A stretch of DNA of 64,000 nucleotides from Blasia pusilla. Its lineage: Eukaryota > Marchantiophyta > Marchantiopsida > Blasiales. Each line of letters opens with the position of its first letter. The stretch's first letter is position 1. The notes beneath the pieces were generated by a model. That model had not been told where the DNA came from. It saw nothing but the letters and a program-made list of their open reading frames with translations, and searched no databases. Below, in pieces: positions 31,864 to 43,619 of the stretch. The DNA lies in assembly GCA_050084515.1 (NCBI GenBank), contig CM114273.1:42408001-42472000 (forward strand), in the 5' to 3' direction. The position numbers were made by a program, and so were the translations under genes.

Positions 31864-33117
31864 TACGATGAAGGGTAAGTAGACGCCAAGGAATCTAACG
31901 ACAGAAGAACCAAGGCCAAGAAGAAAAAGAAAGAGAAAACCACAAAGATATCCAAAGGGAAGAAGTTGAGGGAGTGACCAAGTCTAGGTACCTAGCGGAA
32001 GTCGAAAAGATTGGTGCAAAAGGATCGAAGAGGAAGTAAGGTGAAAATGGAAAACTTGGCCAAACAATGCAATTTTCAGACTTGAAAGTTCACTTGGAAA
32101 TCCATAAGGATCCCCAAACTAGATATTTGGACGTATTGATACGTCCAAATATCTAGTGTACAACGTGTGGCCATCAGAGGCATACAACCCCAGAATATGG
32201 ATTTAATCACGACTTACAATGGGTCCAAGAGAATGGTGGCAACGAAGACGGATGCATGGAAGCCAAACCATGGGAAGGGAGTTATGCAGTGCAGGCTATG
32301 CCTAACCCCAATGCAAACCGGTCTTGGATACTTAGGTATAACCTCCTGAATTTGCCGAACAAAAGCCTAGCCCTCTAAAAAAAATCATAGGGCCAGCGGC
32401 CCTTACCCCCCCCCTGATGAAGAGGGGAATTTTGTTACAATTGTGGGGCCATGTATCAGTGGGCCAATAATCTCATGAATCCTAAGAGGTAGGTAGGATT
32501 GAATCCTCTTTTTGGAAATTGTGAAAAGGGAGGTTACATGGCGGTGGAATATCCGGAGCCTAAGGTGCCTCGACTGTTTGTAAAGTATGTATCGACATCA
32601 ACACCTCAACTAGGGAAAACAAAGTTAATGTGCATCTGGTGAAGGTTGAAGAGGTATTATCCCCTCGGGGGAAGATGGCAGCACAAGTTATTCAAAGTCA
32701 AGTCATAAAACCCATAGTTTTCTTCTACTGATAGTGGTCATAGTGGAGATATGAAGCCTATTTGTAGTACATAATGCTTCATGGGGTGAGACGAAGCCAG
32801 CTCTATATGTAACGGTCACTATTGGAAGTCGACCAACATTGTCGACACGATCTACGATAGCACTTACTGTGTCATCTATGGGCACTAGACCTTCTATAGT
32901 TCTTGTGCAATCCTAGATACAAGCCACATTAGGTGCACACTAATGGCCAAGGTAGGATTATCGACACTAGTGTTGATAGCTATCACATCTTAGTAGCCGA
33001 TAAGTAGAGATCTATCGTAGTGAGTGTAACTTTTTCCTAAGATGTCGGATGAGGTTGGCAACAAGTCTGTTGCGTCGAGAACATCGTTTATGGTCATTTA
33101 CCTATTTTGGTTTTAGT
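31864..33117 (+). pseudogene. Degenerate post-gag region with zinc knuckles
   Basis: A Lys/Arg-rich stretch (KKKKEKTTKISKG, about 31920) is followed by two damaged CCHC knuckles at about 32410-32570: CYNCGAMYQW and NCEKGGYM ... YPEP. No readable protease, RT or integrase. Beyond 32640 nothing is recognised. Confidence 0.4.
32118..32157. repeat. 18-bp-arm hairpin
   Basis: ACTAGATATTTGGACGTA (32118-32135) and its exact reverse complement (32140-32157) around TTGA. It lies inside the decayed retroelement and looks like a recent snapback duplication. Confidence 0.75.
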
Positions 33118-33380
33118 CCATCAGGTGACCCGTTGACCAAGTCAACGGTCACTTGATAACCTGCGCATGAAGGTAACTGTTGGTAGGGTTATTTTTGGGG
33201 GAAGAGCTTTTTGACTCTTCCCAAGGGTATAAGAGAGGGAGAGATGGCTTTCTCAAGCCATCTTTCTCATGTTGAGCCTTAGGAGCACCTCGCTTGCATG
33301 CATGTGTGTGGGTGTGTAGGAGTTAGGATGCTAGCGTAAGGATTCCCTCATAATAGAGGGTGGATATGGTTTGATATGTC
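33118..33380 (+). repeat. LTR-like remnant, first copy
   Basis: Shares with 33764-34020 the ordered phrases CTTGATAAC, GGTAA, GACTCTTCCCAAGGGTATA and TCTCATGTTGAGCCTT. It follows the gag region, so it may be the 3' LTR of a deleted element. Confidence 0.35.
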
Positions 33381-33763
33381 GATGTAGATTCATGAGTGGA
33401 GTTTTAGGCCGGGTGAGCCTTTTTTACTTCTCTGATTGTCTCTTAATTGGGACTCAAATGTGAGTGTTATAATATGGAACTTTTAACCCAGATTACAATT
33501 GCAATCTATGCATCAAATTCTTAAGCTTGGAAGCTCATTGTGGTTGTATTCTGAGTATATTTTGACTTATGAGACTCGAAAAATGGTTGCAAATGTAATA
33601 GTGTACATCACATCATATATAGGTAATTTTTATAGTTCTATCGGATTAACATTGTATGAAGTATGTAGGTTATTTGGCAATACCTCTAACCTGAGCAGTT
33701 GGACGAGGTTATCTACCGCCCCGTTCCATTGGGATTAGTATTTCCAAGAATTTCCTATTTCGG
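33381..33763. other. Unassigned spacer between two LTR-like remnants
   Basis: AT-rich DNA between the two repeat copies. No gene, RNA or repeat recognised. Confidence 0.3.
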
Positions 33764-34020
33764 GTAAGGTGACATTTTGGTTGAATTGACGATCATTTGA
33801 TAACATGTGTGCAAAGGTAATAGATTTTGGCTATCTTGAGGGGTCGCTTTTGGCTCTTCCCAAGGGTATAGGGTATACAAAGTCAAGAGATCTAGATGAC
33901 TTTCGATAGTCATATTTCTCATGTTGAGCCTTGGAAACACTTCTTCTTCTAGGATTTGGTTGGAGGCACAGAGTTAGAGTCCTAATTCCCTTGAAATTCA
34001 TGGTGAAAGTGGCTTGAAAA
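33764..34020 (+). repeat. LTR-like remnant, second copy
   Basis: Diverged second copy of 33118-33380 (GGCTCTTCCCAAGGGTATA, TTCTCATGTTGAGCCTTGG). Two solo LTRs or a tandem LTR pair are equally possible. Confidence 0.35.
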
Positions 34021-35687
34021 TCATGTGTACGTTTGAGAGTATGGTTCTGTGTTCTATTTTAATTTTAATTTTTTTGTGTGATCTTGATGTACAAGCGTGA
34101 GTGTATTTTTGTATGTGTAATAATCTCCCATGAGTAGGAAAGATTGACGATGTTTGTGGTGGATTTGAAAAGGTGTACATAATATAGCAATATGTGATTC
34201 TTATTCGTACACTTATTAGTTTAAAAATTTACGTGTATACAACATTAGGTGTGTAAAATCCACTTAGATTGCAATGATTTTTTTATAAATTTTCTTATAA
34301 GTGGAAATTTTGGAAAATGGAATGATGAGATTTGGTTGTGGAGGGAAAATAAACTAAATTTAAGAATTTTTTTATGGAGGAGAGGGTTAATCTAGTTTGA
34401 AAATCGCTACTTCTCCCTTTCCCTCCCATATTAGACTTGAATACTATAGAGTTGAAATTCTTTCCGTTTTAAAATATTCCTTTTTTTTTAAACCCCCAAT
34501 AACAAGAGTTAAAAAAATTTGAAAGAAAGAAAGATGTATTATGTTTGTGAATGTTGAACAAATAAAGAATGTTCTTCTTTCCTCTCCATAAGAGTAATAT
34601 AGATGTAATTTTTGACACTTAGTTGTGCAATATGATGTTAGATCCACAAAACTTATTGCATATTATGTCACATATTGAGTATCATGCTGTACTAATTTTG
34701 TTCTTCTCTATAAGACATTGAAAGAATATGGATTTATTTGTGATTGAAAGATAGTAGACTCTCCATAGACACAATTGAACACACCAAAAGAAACATAAAA
34801 ATAAACTCCAAGACGTTATCTTCTTCCTATTCATCAGTAACATTTCTAGAAGATGAAATGGTAAAATAAGAAGACTTCCGACGACCTAAGACCATTCCTA
34901 GTACCCACACACGAACGAAACTCTAGCTATCATAAAATGCTTAACTATGCCCAACTCGTAGGCCGAGAAATTCCTTATGCAATAAATTAGGGGGAAAAGA
35001 TCATATCATGAAAAAGTTCCTGTACAAAGCATGTCCACACCAAAGGTTTTCATTAAATAAAATATCGAGAATATTAAAATTGTATTATTTATAATTTATT
35101 CCTCCCAACGACTCCGGCAAAGACGCAGTAGTCGTTTATGAAAACCCGTCACGTAAGTTACAGAGCCCAAAAACCGCCCTGACTCCATCTGAGCGAATCG
35201 CGGGTTGGCCCTGGAACCGGTGACCCCAAATCCACGGCTGAGCAAGCCAACGGTCCGATACAGAGCGAAAGCTGTAACGTAAGGAGATCGGATGTTCCGC
35301 CGGTTAAGTGGAGCTGCAGAGCTGGATAACTGCAAATAGAGCGGCGTCGTGAGTGTTGTTCTTCTACGGGAGCAAAGCGCGAACTGTTCTTATATTTTGG
35401 CTGGCTGTCAGTGGCATTCTTACGACAGGATACTTACGATCGCGATAGTAGCAGAGGTCAGGTGGTCCCATGTGCAGCAGCGCAGCAGCGCAGCTCCGTG
35501 GGTTACAAGAACCCTCCTAATAAGGGAAATAAAGGAACGAAACGGCGAACAAGAGCCAAGGGACGCTTCAAAGCTTTCCGAGAGCGGATCTTTGATAATT
35601 TGCATTTTGGCCCTCAATCAGGGATTGTTTGCAATCTATAATATTAACGAAACATGGGGTTACTAAATGCAGAAAGGAGAAAAAAAA
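34021..35687. other. Intergenic, nothing recognised
   Basis: 34021-35090 is strongly AT-rich with no coding signal. 35096-35640 is GC-richer and has short open frames on both strands (up to 105 codons) without recognisable domains; I do not call a gene there. Confidence 0.4.
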
Positions 35688-37214
35688 TCTATCTATAAGA
35701 AGTGAAGCCAACCTAATAAAAATTGTATTGTTTGGCTGTAAGGGATCCTTATTTTTTCCTGCGAATCAAATCTCCGATCCTTTGGTTTTTGGCTGAAATC
35801 GAGACCCAATTCTATTTTTTCCGTCCGAATCTAATCTGCTTTGTAAAAAGTCTTTTATTAGTGTGTAACTACGAGAATGTCGGCCTATTTTATCCACACA
35901 AGTGTGTGATAGGTATGATTGTTGCTCCGGTATAACTCGATCCTGCACAGCCAAAGTTTGAGACATTCAACCTTCAAAGTTGGTGTGAAGTGAGTCTCGT
36001 ATGTAGGTGGAGGTGACATTGTAGGAACACAGGGCCGAGGGCAAGTTTTTTGTCTCCCCCATTGCCATCGTTTCTTCGACGTGAGATTCGGCCTGTAAAA
36101 TTGACGTCGAGTCGGCAGGCTTGTGTATCGAAACTCCGGTGTGTCTTGATCCCGCTCCTTATTTGCCACCCTCTCCCCGTCCTGACTTCCTACTTCGAGG
36201 CTCCGATGATCGATGGATTGAAACCCTGCTGCGGGCTCTCTTGTCTCCTCCATCTTTCTTGCTTTTGTCTCTATTTCCTCTATTGGAGAAGACTTGCGCA
36301 GCTTAAGAGATCTCCTCCATGGTCTTGATCAAAATGAAGGAAATTGCTGAAGCCTTTTTGGGAATCACCATCAAGAACATTGTGGTCATAGTGCCTGCAT
36401 ATTTCAATGACTCGCGGAGGCAGGCTACCAAGGATGCCGATGTGATTGTTGGTCTGAATATGATGCGAATCATCAACGAGCCAATTGCTGCAGCTATTGC
36501 TTACGGTCTCAACAAGAAGGCTACCATCATTGAATTCCTACAAAACTAGCATAATTATTACCCAACTAGCATCGAATTCCTACAAAAAATTCTATTTGCC
36601 GCAAACTTGTAGTAGCGCGGCTGAATTGTTGAAGAATCCCGTAGAGACTAGATTGAGACATGGATACCACTCCCAACGTAGAAGCGCTGACTTGTGTGAT
36701 CCCATGGAAAAAAATAAGTGTGAAATCCTTGAAGTACTTGCAACACATCCAGTACCTGTCACAAGCAAATAAGTGTTGGTTACAAGCGCTAGAACGGTTA
36801 AAGTCTACGCTTCTAGCAAACTAAGGCCAATGAATTACAAAGCTTTGGGAGGTAGTTCTAGATTAAAGGTGCTCATTGTTTGAATACTTACAAGGTTTCC
36901 AATACTACGTTGCAGGAACAGCTCAGCTTTCACCTTTCAATAAGTTGCCTGGTGTTTGGGATACCAACTGGGCAACTCAATTCAGTACAGTATGTTGCTC
37001 ATGTCTTGACAAAAAAAAAGTTGTTTCTTTCACTCTGTTTCATAATCTCTAATGGGTCATGGCAGAGACCTAATTAAAGGTTCTCCCTCGCGTGTGTAAA
37101 CTTCCCACTCCTGTAGTGGATGAAAGGAGAAAAGCCCCAAACTTAGTAACTACAACAAGGGATTTTTATGTGCTAAAAATTGGCGCCGGTGCATCGCACG
37201 GGCATTCTCACTAG
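35688..37214 (+). mobile_element. Probable Helitron carrying an HSP70 fragment
   Basis: The 5' side reads A|TCTATCTATAAGAAGTG, like plant Helitron 5' ends (TCTATAT...). The 3' side has a short hairpin (CCGGTGC ATC GCACGGG, about 37186-37202), then 8 nt and CTAG|T at 37211-37214. Insertion between A and T without target duplication fits Helitrons. No Rep/helicase gene inside, so it would be non-autonomous. The 5' boundary is tentative. Confidence 0.45.
36307..36537 (+). pseudogene. HSP70 gene fragment (ATPase domain)
   Basis: Reads [19 protein letters not shown], then [20 protein letters not shown] and [20 protein letters not shown]. This is the cytosolic HSP70 nucleotide-binding domain segment with the [16 protein letters not shown] signature (here Q to R) and [16 protein letters not shown] (here T to I and D to N). 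About 76 codons only, no flanking HSP70 sequence, stop at 36547. A captured or retro-copied fragment, not a working chaperone gene. Confidence 0.85.
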
Positions 37215-37525
37215 TAACTGTAGAATACTCTAAAAGACTAGTTAATTTAAATATGGATATGTGCAAAGAGATCCATATTTAAATATTCACTTTTTTTACC
37301 AATTTCTATTTTGACCCCATTTAAGGTGACTAGTTAGTAACTACAACGAGGGATTTTTATGTGCTAAAAATTGGCGCCGGTGCATCGCACGGGCATTCTC
37401 ACTAGTAACTATAAAATACTCTAAAAGACTAGTTAATTTAAATATGGATATGTGCAAAGAGATCCATATTTAAATATTCACTTTTTTTACCAATTTCTAT
37501 TTTGACCCCATTTAAGGTGACTAGT
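37144..37525 (+). repeat. 191-bp tandem duplication with Helitron-like ends
   Basis: Two near-identical units, 37144-37334 and 37335-37525 (landmark GGCGCCGGTGCATCGCACGG at 37182 and 37373). Each contains the hairpin plus CACTAGT terminus and an AT-rich half with ATATGGAT ... ATCCATAT inverted arms. A third, diverged terminus (GGTCCGTGCAATGCATGGCC then TTCATTACTAG) ends at 37569. Confidence 0.85.
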
Positions 37526-37569
37526 TAGGTCCCAAGGGGTCCGTGCAATGCATGGCCCTTCATTACTAG

Positions 37570-40515
37570 CTTCATTCTCTTAATCGAATTTTAGACCCGT
37601 TAGGATGATAAAAATATTTTGTAGGGAAGTTTAGTGACATGTGTCAAATATAAGAGTGGCTCCAATATATGAGTGGATCCTCCAATTGATATGTAGATTA
37701 GACATATTTTTTAAATAAAATAATGACACATGTAAAACAAAGGAGTTACATCCTCTAATTAATATATAAATTCTTTCTTTGTCCATTTGCAATCGCTTTT
37801 CCTTTTAGTCTTGGTATCGCTATACGAGCCACACTGTAATGCTGTAGGACCCACCAAAAATTACCAAACCTTTTAGAAGAGAAAATTAGTCATGCAAGGA
37901 AACGATTAGGGTTATTTCAAGAATGAGTTCTATAATGGAAGGAGATTTCGATGGAGTGTGGGACATGCTACTAATGCATTAGTGTGGTTGATAATTGGCC
38001 GAACTCCATGAGAAGTCTCACACGTAGTTTCCAATTCGTAGTCATACTTTGATTTACTTTGGACGAAAGAGAATGATGTCCTCTTTTGTGGGATTACAAT
38101 ATGATTCCTAATCCCAAAATAGTACCTCCAATTTTGGGTTGTCATGTCCATCGAAGGTATGTGATAGCTACAATGAGTTGGATTTAAGAGCTTGATTAGG
38201 AGTTTTTTCCTTTTATGGGTGAGGTAAGTACTTGGGAACTCCTCCCACTAGAGCCATACTTTTCCAAAATACTACGAGTGATGGTCTCGAAAATGGAATC
38301 CGGACACTTAATAATAGTAAATGAACATTAGGGCTACTCATTTCTTGCCTATGGCTGCTCTCGAGCATCGGGTTTACAAGTATCCCTTGTTTGGAGAAGT
38401 GCCTACCTCTTCAAATATGCCATTGCTCCAAACAAAGATTTGGGAGTGAACCTGATTAGGTTTACTCTTCAAATAAAATCTCATAATCTAAAGCCCGCAT
38501 ATATGGACGAAACGGGAATGCTTTTCATTCCTGCTTAGAAATGCATTGCATTTTCTAACTCCTCCCTATCAAAAGAGGAGGCGAGTAATCCTACTGGTCC
38601 TGAATATGAACAACAAACAAGTTTTGGAAGTCCAAATCTACTTCCATCCCTCAAAGAAGAGAAATTAACAACCTTATTAGTCCCAAAGAGAAATGAATAA
38701 CCAATTAGTCCATAATATGAATAGCCAATTCGTCCATAATATGAATAACATACTCGTATTGAGAATCCAAATCTAATTACATTTCATTTCCATGGAAATA
38801 GATGCCGATTGTGAATGGTGGCAAAATGGCATTGGGTGGGAAATGGTACCAATTTCAAGACAGGTCCCTAAGAATGAGCTCGAAATTGTAACACTCGAAA
38901 GTTCATGGGAGAGCCATGTTGACAAAAGCCGTAAAAGTTAATATGACACCTTAGGTCCGGCCTCCGCATATACTATGAGACGCCCTATACAGTAGGACAC
39001 ATCCAAGTTGCTACATGGCAGTGAACCTGGACGGGTTGTTCTAATATCGAAGGAGCCTCCCATTAGGAAGCTCTGAAATGCGGCACACATGATGGGAGTC
39101 ATGGGACACGATCCATGCCAGTGGCATGACGGCCCACTGGAGGACTATACTATACACGGACGGGCCAGCGAAACTCGCCGGCTTCCGGAATCCACTTCCC
39201 GGCCATTGGTACCATGTGCTGGTTAGGCGCCGGCGACCACCACCGGTGCCGACACGTCTTACGGGGTTGGGAAGAGTACCGGCCGAATGGGTCACCCGGC
39301 ATATTCTGGGCTTTAATCGCCCCGGAATCCCGTCGCGGTTAAAGTCGTTTCTGTCGAATGAAAAGAAAGCAGCAAGAAGGAAAGATTACCGACGTCACCA
39401 TGCGTTGCCCCTATTTACCACCTGGCACGTATGCCAAGGTATTTATTTTTTACAATAATATTGTATAAAATTAAAGGAATCCTTGATTTAATTTTAACCC
39501 ACAGCAGCACTGTATCAAGGATTTTTTTTTCATTTCAACGTTATGAGAAATATCCTCGAAATAACAATTAACAACTAGGAAATAACACACTAACCTTTGT
39601 CGACCGTACCTGCATGGCACATTTCTGACGAGAGCCGGTAGACGCTAAAGCTGAAAAGATGTAGAAAAGTCGGCTGTGACAGAAAATACGTCCCCCGGCG
39701 GTCGACTAGAGCATGGATATCGGGCGCGGGCCCCATGCGCAGACCGGGCGAGGCGCGCGCGAGCCCGAGCGGGAAGTAGAGGGCGCGTGCAACGGTAGCA
39801 TCGCCAGCTGCTGCTGCTGCTGTTGTTTAAATTTGAACGGGCTGGAGGAGCAGTTGGCAGCCGCTTACCACTGTCATAGGCGTCTCAAGTCACTCTTAAA
39901 ATAGCGGGAGTCTGTATCTGCATCGCACCTACCAGGTGGTGATAAAACATTTTCGCGCGAACGGCTCGGGCAGTCAGTTCACAATTATTCGAATAAATAA
40001 ACAATTCTTGGACCCAATGCATCTCGCCCGTCCGATCATCTCTCCGGAGATTCAAATTTTGGATTTCGGCTTCGGCTGAAGTGATCTCTACGACATTCGC
40101 CCCCGCAGAGTATCCCCAGGAGATTCCCAAGCTCTTCCTCTTCGCGCCGTCCGATTCTCCATCTCACGGCTCACACACCCTGGAGCATAAATGGCGTAAT
40201 TAATTACCGGATCGGGCTACCACTGTACCTTGGCTCGAAGCGGTATCGGATATCTCTACCATGGGGTCAAAATCCCGGCCTTGCCAAAGTTACTACAGTA
40301 GTAGTAGTTACTTGCCACGCGTCCTCTCTACGCTGAGCCTGTTTCCGCTACTGCTCTCTCTTGGGCCTTATTCATTTCGCTCCTCCTAAACAGCATTTGC
40401 AATTGGCTAATATAGAATATGGATTTCTAGAATTATTCTTGTATATGTGTGGGAGGAGCAACGGACTGACAGGATAAAGAGACGAAACTATTTCCTTCCG
40501 ACGTCTGCACCGCTC
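37570..40515. other. Intergenic, nothing recognised
   Basis: No gene or known repeat found. 39040-39460 and 39690-40160 are GC-richer than the surroundings. They contain short open frames without domains; a CTG run at 39809-39822 is the only simple repeat. Confidence 0.4.
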
Positions 40516-40619
40516 ACGACAAAGAAGGGAAAGCGATGTTTCGTTTCACGTACGAATTCGTGACAGAATACGTCCACTACCAGATAGGAAGGGTCCTTGG
40601 CAAAGGTATGTTAGGTCTC

Positions 40620-40660
40620 TTGAGTGAACGAAATGTCCGTGGGACATTTCGTTCACTCAA
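40620..40660. repeat. Perfect 19-bp hairpin
   Basis: TTGAGTGAACGAAATGTCC (40620-40638), loop GTG, exact reverse complement 40642-40660. It lies in an otherwise unremarkable segment (40516-40880) that has a 68-codon open frame but no domain. Confidence 0.85.
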
Positions 40661-40919
40661 CGGCGTCTCATATGGAGGACGTAAATTTTTTGACGTCCTT
40701 GAAGTTCTTGACCATGAAGTATGGACGGAAGGTCAATCTTGATAGATTCTGTAACTTGGAGGGCATGCGACTCAAACACGCGCCGTATGAGGTGAGCGTC
40801 CACGTTCGACGCCATATACAGAATTATTACTTAGTACATCCGAGCCTAAGATATGTTTACGAGACGCCCTAATATATCCGCTACGGGCGGCTTTTAAAAA
40901 TAGACGGAATTAGTCATGA

Positions 40920-40975
40920 TTTTTTAATTAACTAGCCGGTTCTATGAATTTTTAATTAACTAGCCGGTTCTATGT
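40920..40975. repeat. 28-bp tandem duplication with Helitron-like phrase
   Basis: AATTAACTAGCCGGTTCTATG appears at 40926 and 40954. The flank TTATGCACGGGTGAT resembles the inverse of a Helitron 3' end (CACCCGTGCATAA ... CTAGT), so it may mark a damaged terminus. Confidence 0.6.
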
Positions 40976-41426
40976 TATGCACGGGTGATATTTAATCTCT
41001 CTTTAATTCAACTCTGTCAAAGTGACATGTGTCCACACCATAAGAGCCCTTAGACGTCAGGTATCAACATTTTAGGAGGGTTTCTTCAAACCCCGCCCGC
41101 TTTTAATTATATGGATTACTCGTAAATGTTGTCCATTAGAACTCGGGTATATTCCAAATCCTTTCCAAAACGGAATCTCTTAGTAGAGTTAGTCATTTCT
41201 TGCTTATTGCAACTCCCGGACGTCGAATCGCATAGGGAAGTTACAGCTTTTCCCGTTTGTTGAAACAAATACCTTTTTCAGTATGCCTCTTCAAACGGTC
41301 ATCTCGTAATGACATCCATGGGATGAATTTGTCCACATGTGTTAACTGAAGTTAAGTGAATGTGGGAACTCCTCTTTTGTGGAGGAAAAATGAGTAGTCC
41401 CAGTAGGCTTACTTCTAGTTTCACAA

Positions 41427-41460
41427 ATCTATATTATTAAGAAAGGATGAGGTTAGAGAT
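41427..41460 (+). mobile_element. Possible Helitron 5' end
   Basis: A|TCTATATTATTAAGAAAGGA resembles the ends at 55762 and 60512. No matching 3' terminus was found downstream, so only the end is reported. Confidence 0.3.
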
Positions 41461-43401
41461 CCCTCCTTGGGCTCATAACACCTATCCTTTGAAATCTCTT
41501 TTGTTGTTGACATGTGTCACATTTAAGGAATCATTAAATTAAGAGGACCAAATACCTAAGGGATGAAAAAAGAATCCCTCTTATCGTTGCATGGCATGGA
41601 CATCATACTAAGGACACATATTATAAGAGACGCCTGCAAAATGAAAATTTGTAGGAAGAATACAACATGACAAAATTCTATATTTTCAAGCTTGATGAAA
41701 CTTTATTCAAATTAAAAATTCATGGACATGTCAAAAGATTGCATCTATTAACATGACAACCATTTTGAATCCATGCTATCATATATAGGGCAAGTAATGA
41801 TCCTCCAAACCAACACTCTCCCTTATCCATCACTCTAGTTGCAAGACCACATCTATTCTTAAAATTCCCAAGGCCCCTTGTGCCCAAGCCTAATGCAACT
41901 AAGTTTAGACACCCTAATGCATCCCATGGATATTGTAAGTTCTTTCTTGTATTTTTTTCATGTGATTTTTTAAAGAATCTCGTAGAACGTGAGTTTAAAT
42001 AATAGAATTGTAAAGTTATACAAGTTTAATATTATTAATATTTTATAAAAGTGAAATCCCCCTCGTGATTTGTGAATAATTTCCATTCAAATTATTTAGA
42101 TTTAGACTTGTTATTCTTTTCTTTTTTTTTGTCAATTTTTTGCCAGTTTATGTTTCGTAACTCCAAACTTACGTTGATAATTGAACATAAAATCCACTCA
42201 CTATGGAACGACTTCTCACCTCAAGAAAACATGGAGTGCATTGGGTTGATTTTTTTTGTTCGGATTTCAAATTTAGTTGGGCCAACAAAGATCAAGACAT
42301 GATTGATTTTGGGAATGTATAAAAAAAATTGACCTTTTATTTTATTTTATTCGGGAATCTTAAAATATCTCTTGTGTTGATTTAAGGATCCAAAATTAGA
42401 GATGTTGCTTACGTTCAATTCTTTTATTTTCACTAACCAAGATAATAATGTTTTTTCCTTACAATCACAGTCCCACAATAAATTTGTAAATTTGATATCT
42501 CTCGTTTCTATTCTCACTTGTTTTTGTCATTCTCTTCATTCACTCATGTTCAATTTCTAGGAGGCAATTTATCACATATTTTCATCCACTCTAGGGCACT
42601 TCTTAGCCACCTTAGCTATATAGGATGTAAAAGTTTTTTTTAAGAGGATTCTAATATCCTTAATTAAAAATTGAGAGATCCATATCTTTTCTTCAACCAA
42701 TCATATAAACCTCATACTGTGAAAGGTTTCCTACGTCTATTTTAAATTTCAAAGCATGAATGGAGAATGTTGTAGTCTATAAGAGAGCTCTCAAAAAAAG
42801 GATTCTCATGGAGTTCTTCTCGTGTCCGAGGATACAAGCACTATTGCAAATTGTAAAATCAAGGAGAACAAGATTTGTGAGGGTTGATTCCTTCATGAAG
42901 TGACATTCAATTTTATGAGGTATTTTACAAAAAAAAAACCCTATATATTATGATCATATGTTTAGAGGTCTGTCATGTTGGAGTTTTCAAATTCTTCATT
43001 TTGCAAACTAAGTTTTATTCAAAATCCTAGTCCTCCAAGGACATTGTTTTATTCACTCTTAGATTGGCTCACAACAACATTCCAATGCTCCATTCCACCT
43101 CATTATTTGCCTTCTTTTTCTAGCCTATAGCTTTGAGACTTCTTTCTTCTTGGGGATAGAAGGAAAATTTGCACATGTTCTTGCCATCTTTATTTTTCCC
43201 TTTTAGAGAGAAATGGGAAGTCTTTGAAAGGAGAAAGATGTAAAGTTTAGGAAATTATTATTGCAAGTGGATTTTGTGCAAATTAAAGCGTTTGGAAATC
43301 TTCTTCCAAATAAACTACTCTTTGACGTTTCTCATCACTTCTACATTCCTATGTATTTTAATGAGGTTTTTCATCCATTTTACCCTCATAATTAGGCCTT
43401 T
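41461..43401. other. AT-rich intergenic, nothing recognised
   Basis: No coding sequence, RNA gene or recognisable element; many poly-A/T runs. Confidence 0.4.
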
Positions 43402-43429
43402 ATGTTAACATGATTAATCATGTTAACAT
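43402..43429. repeat. Perfect 28-bp palindrome
   Basis: ATGTTAACATGATT followed immediately by its reverse complement; no spacer. Confidence 0.9.
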
Positions 43430-43569
43430 GTGCAATTTTTTGACTTTTCAAAGCCACTATGCATGGCCTTCAAACAACATGTGTTTTAAAGTCTATAAAT
43501 ATCTATTATAGAACTAAATACAATAAAACTAAATGCATGTATGGAAAGAAGCACGTGGATCAATTGTTC

Positions 43570-43574
<5 letters not shown>

Positions 43575-43615
<41 letters not shown>
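43575..43615. repeat. (AG)n microsatellite
   Basis: About 20 uninterrupted AG units. A short open frame through it (polyarginine-glutamate) is an artefact of the repeat. Confidence 0.95.

Positions 43616-43619
<4 letters not shown>

Noticed and set aside
36307-36537. Functional HSP70 gene
   Set aside because: Only about 76 codons of the ATPase domain, with substitutions at conserved positions and no flanking HSP70 sequence.
39041-39458. GC-rich block with open frames on both strands
   Set aside because: No recognisable domain, start context or splice structure; left as intergenic.
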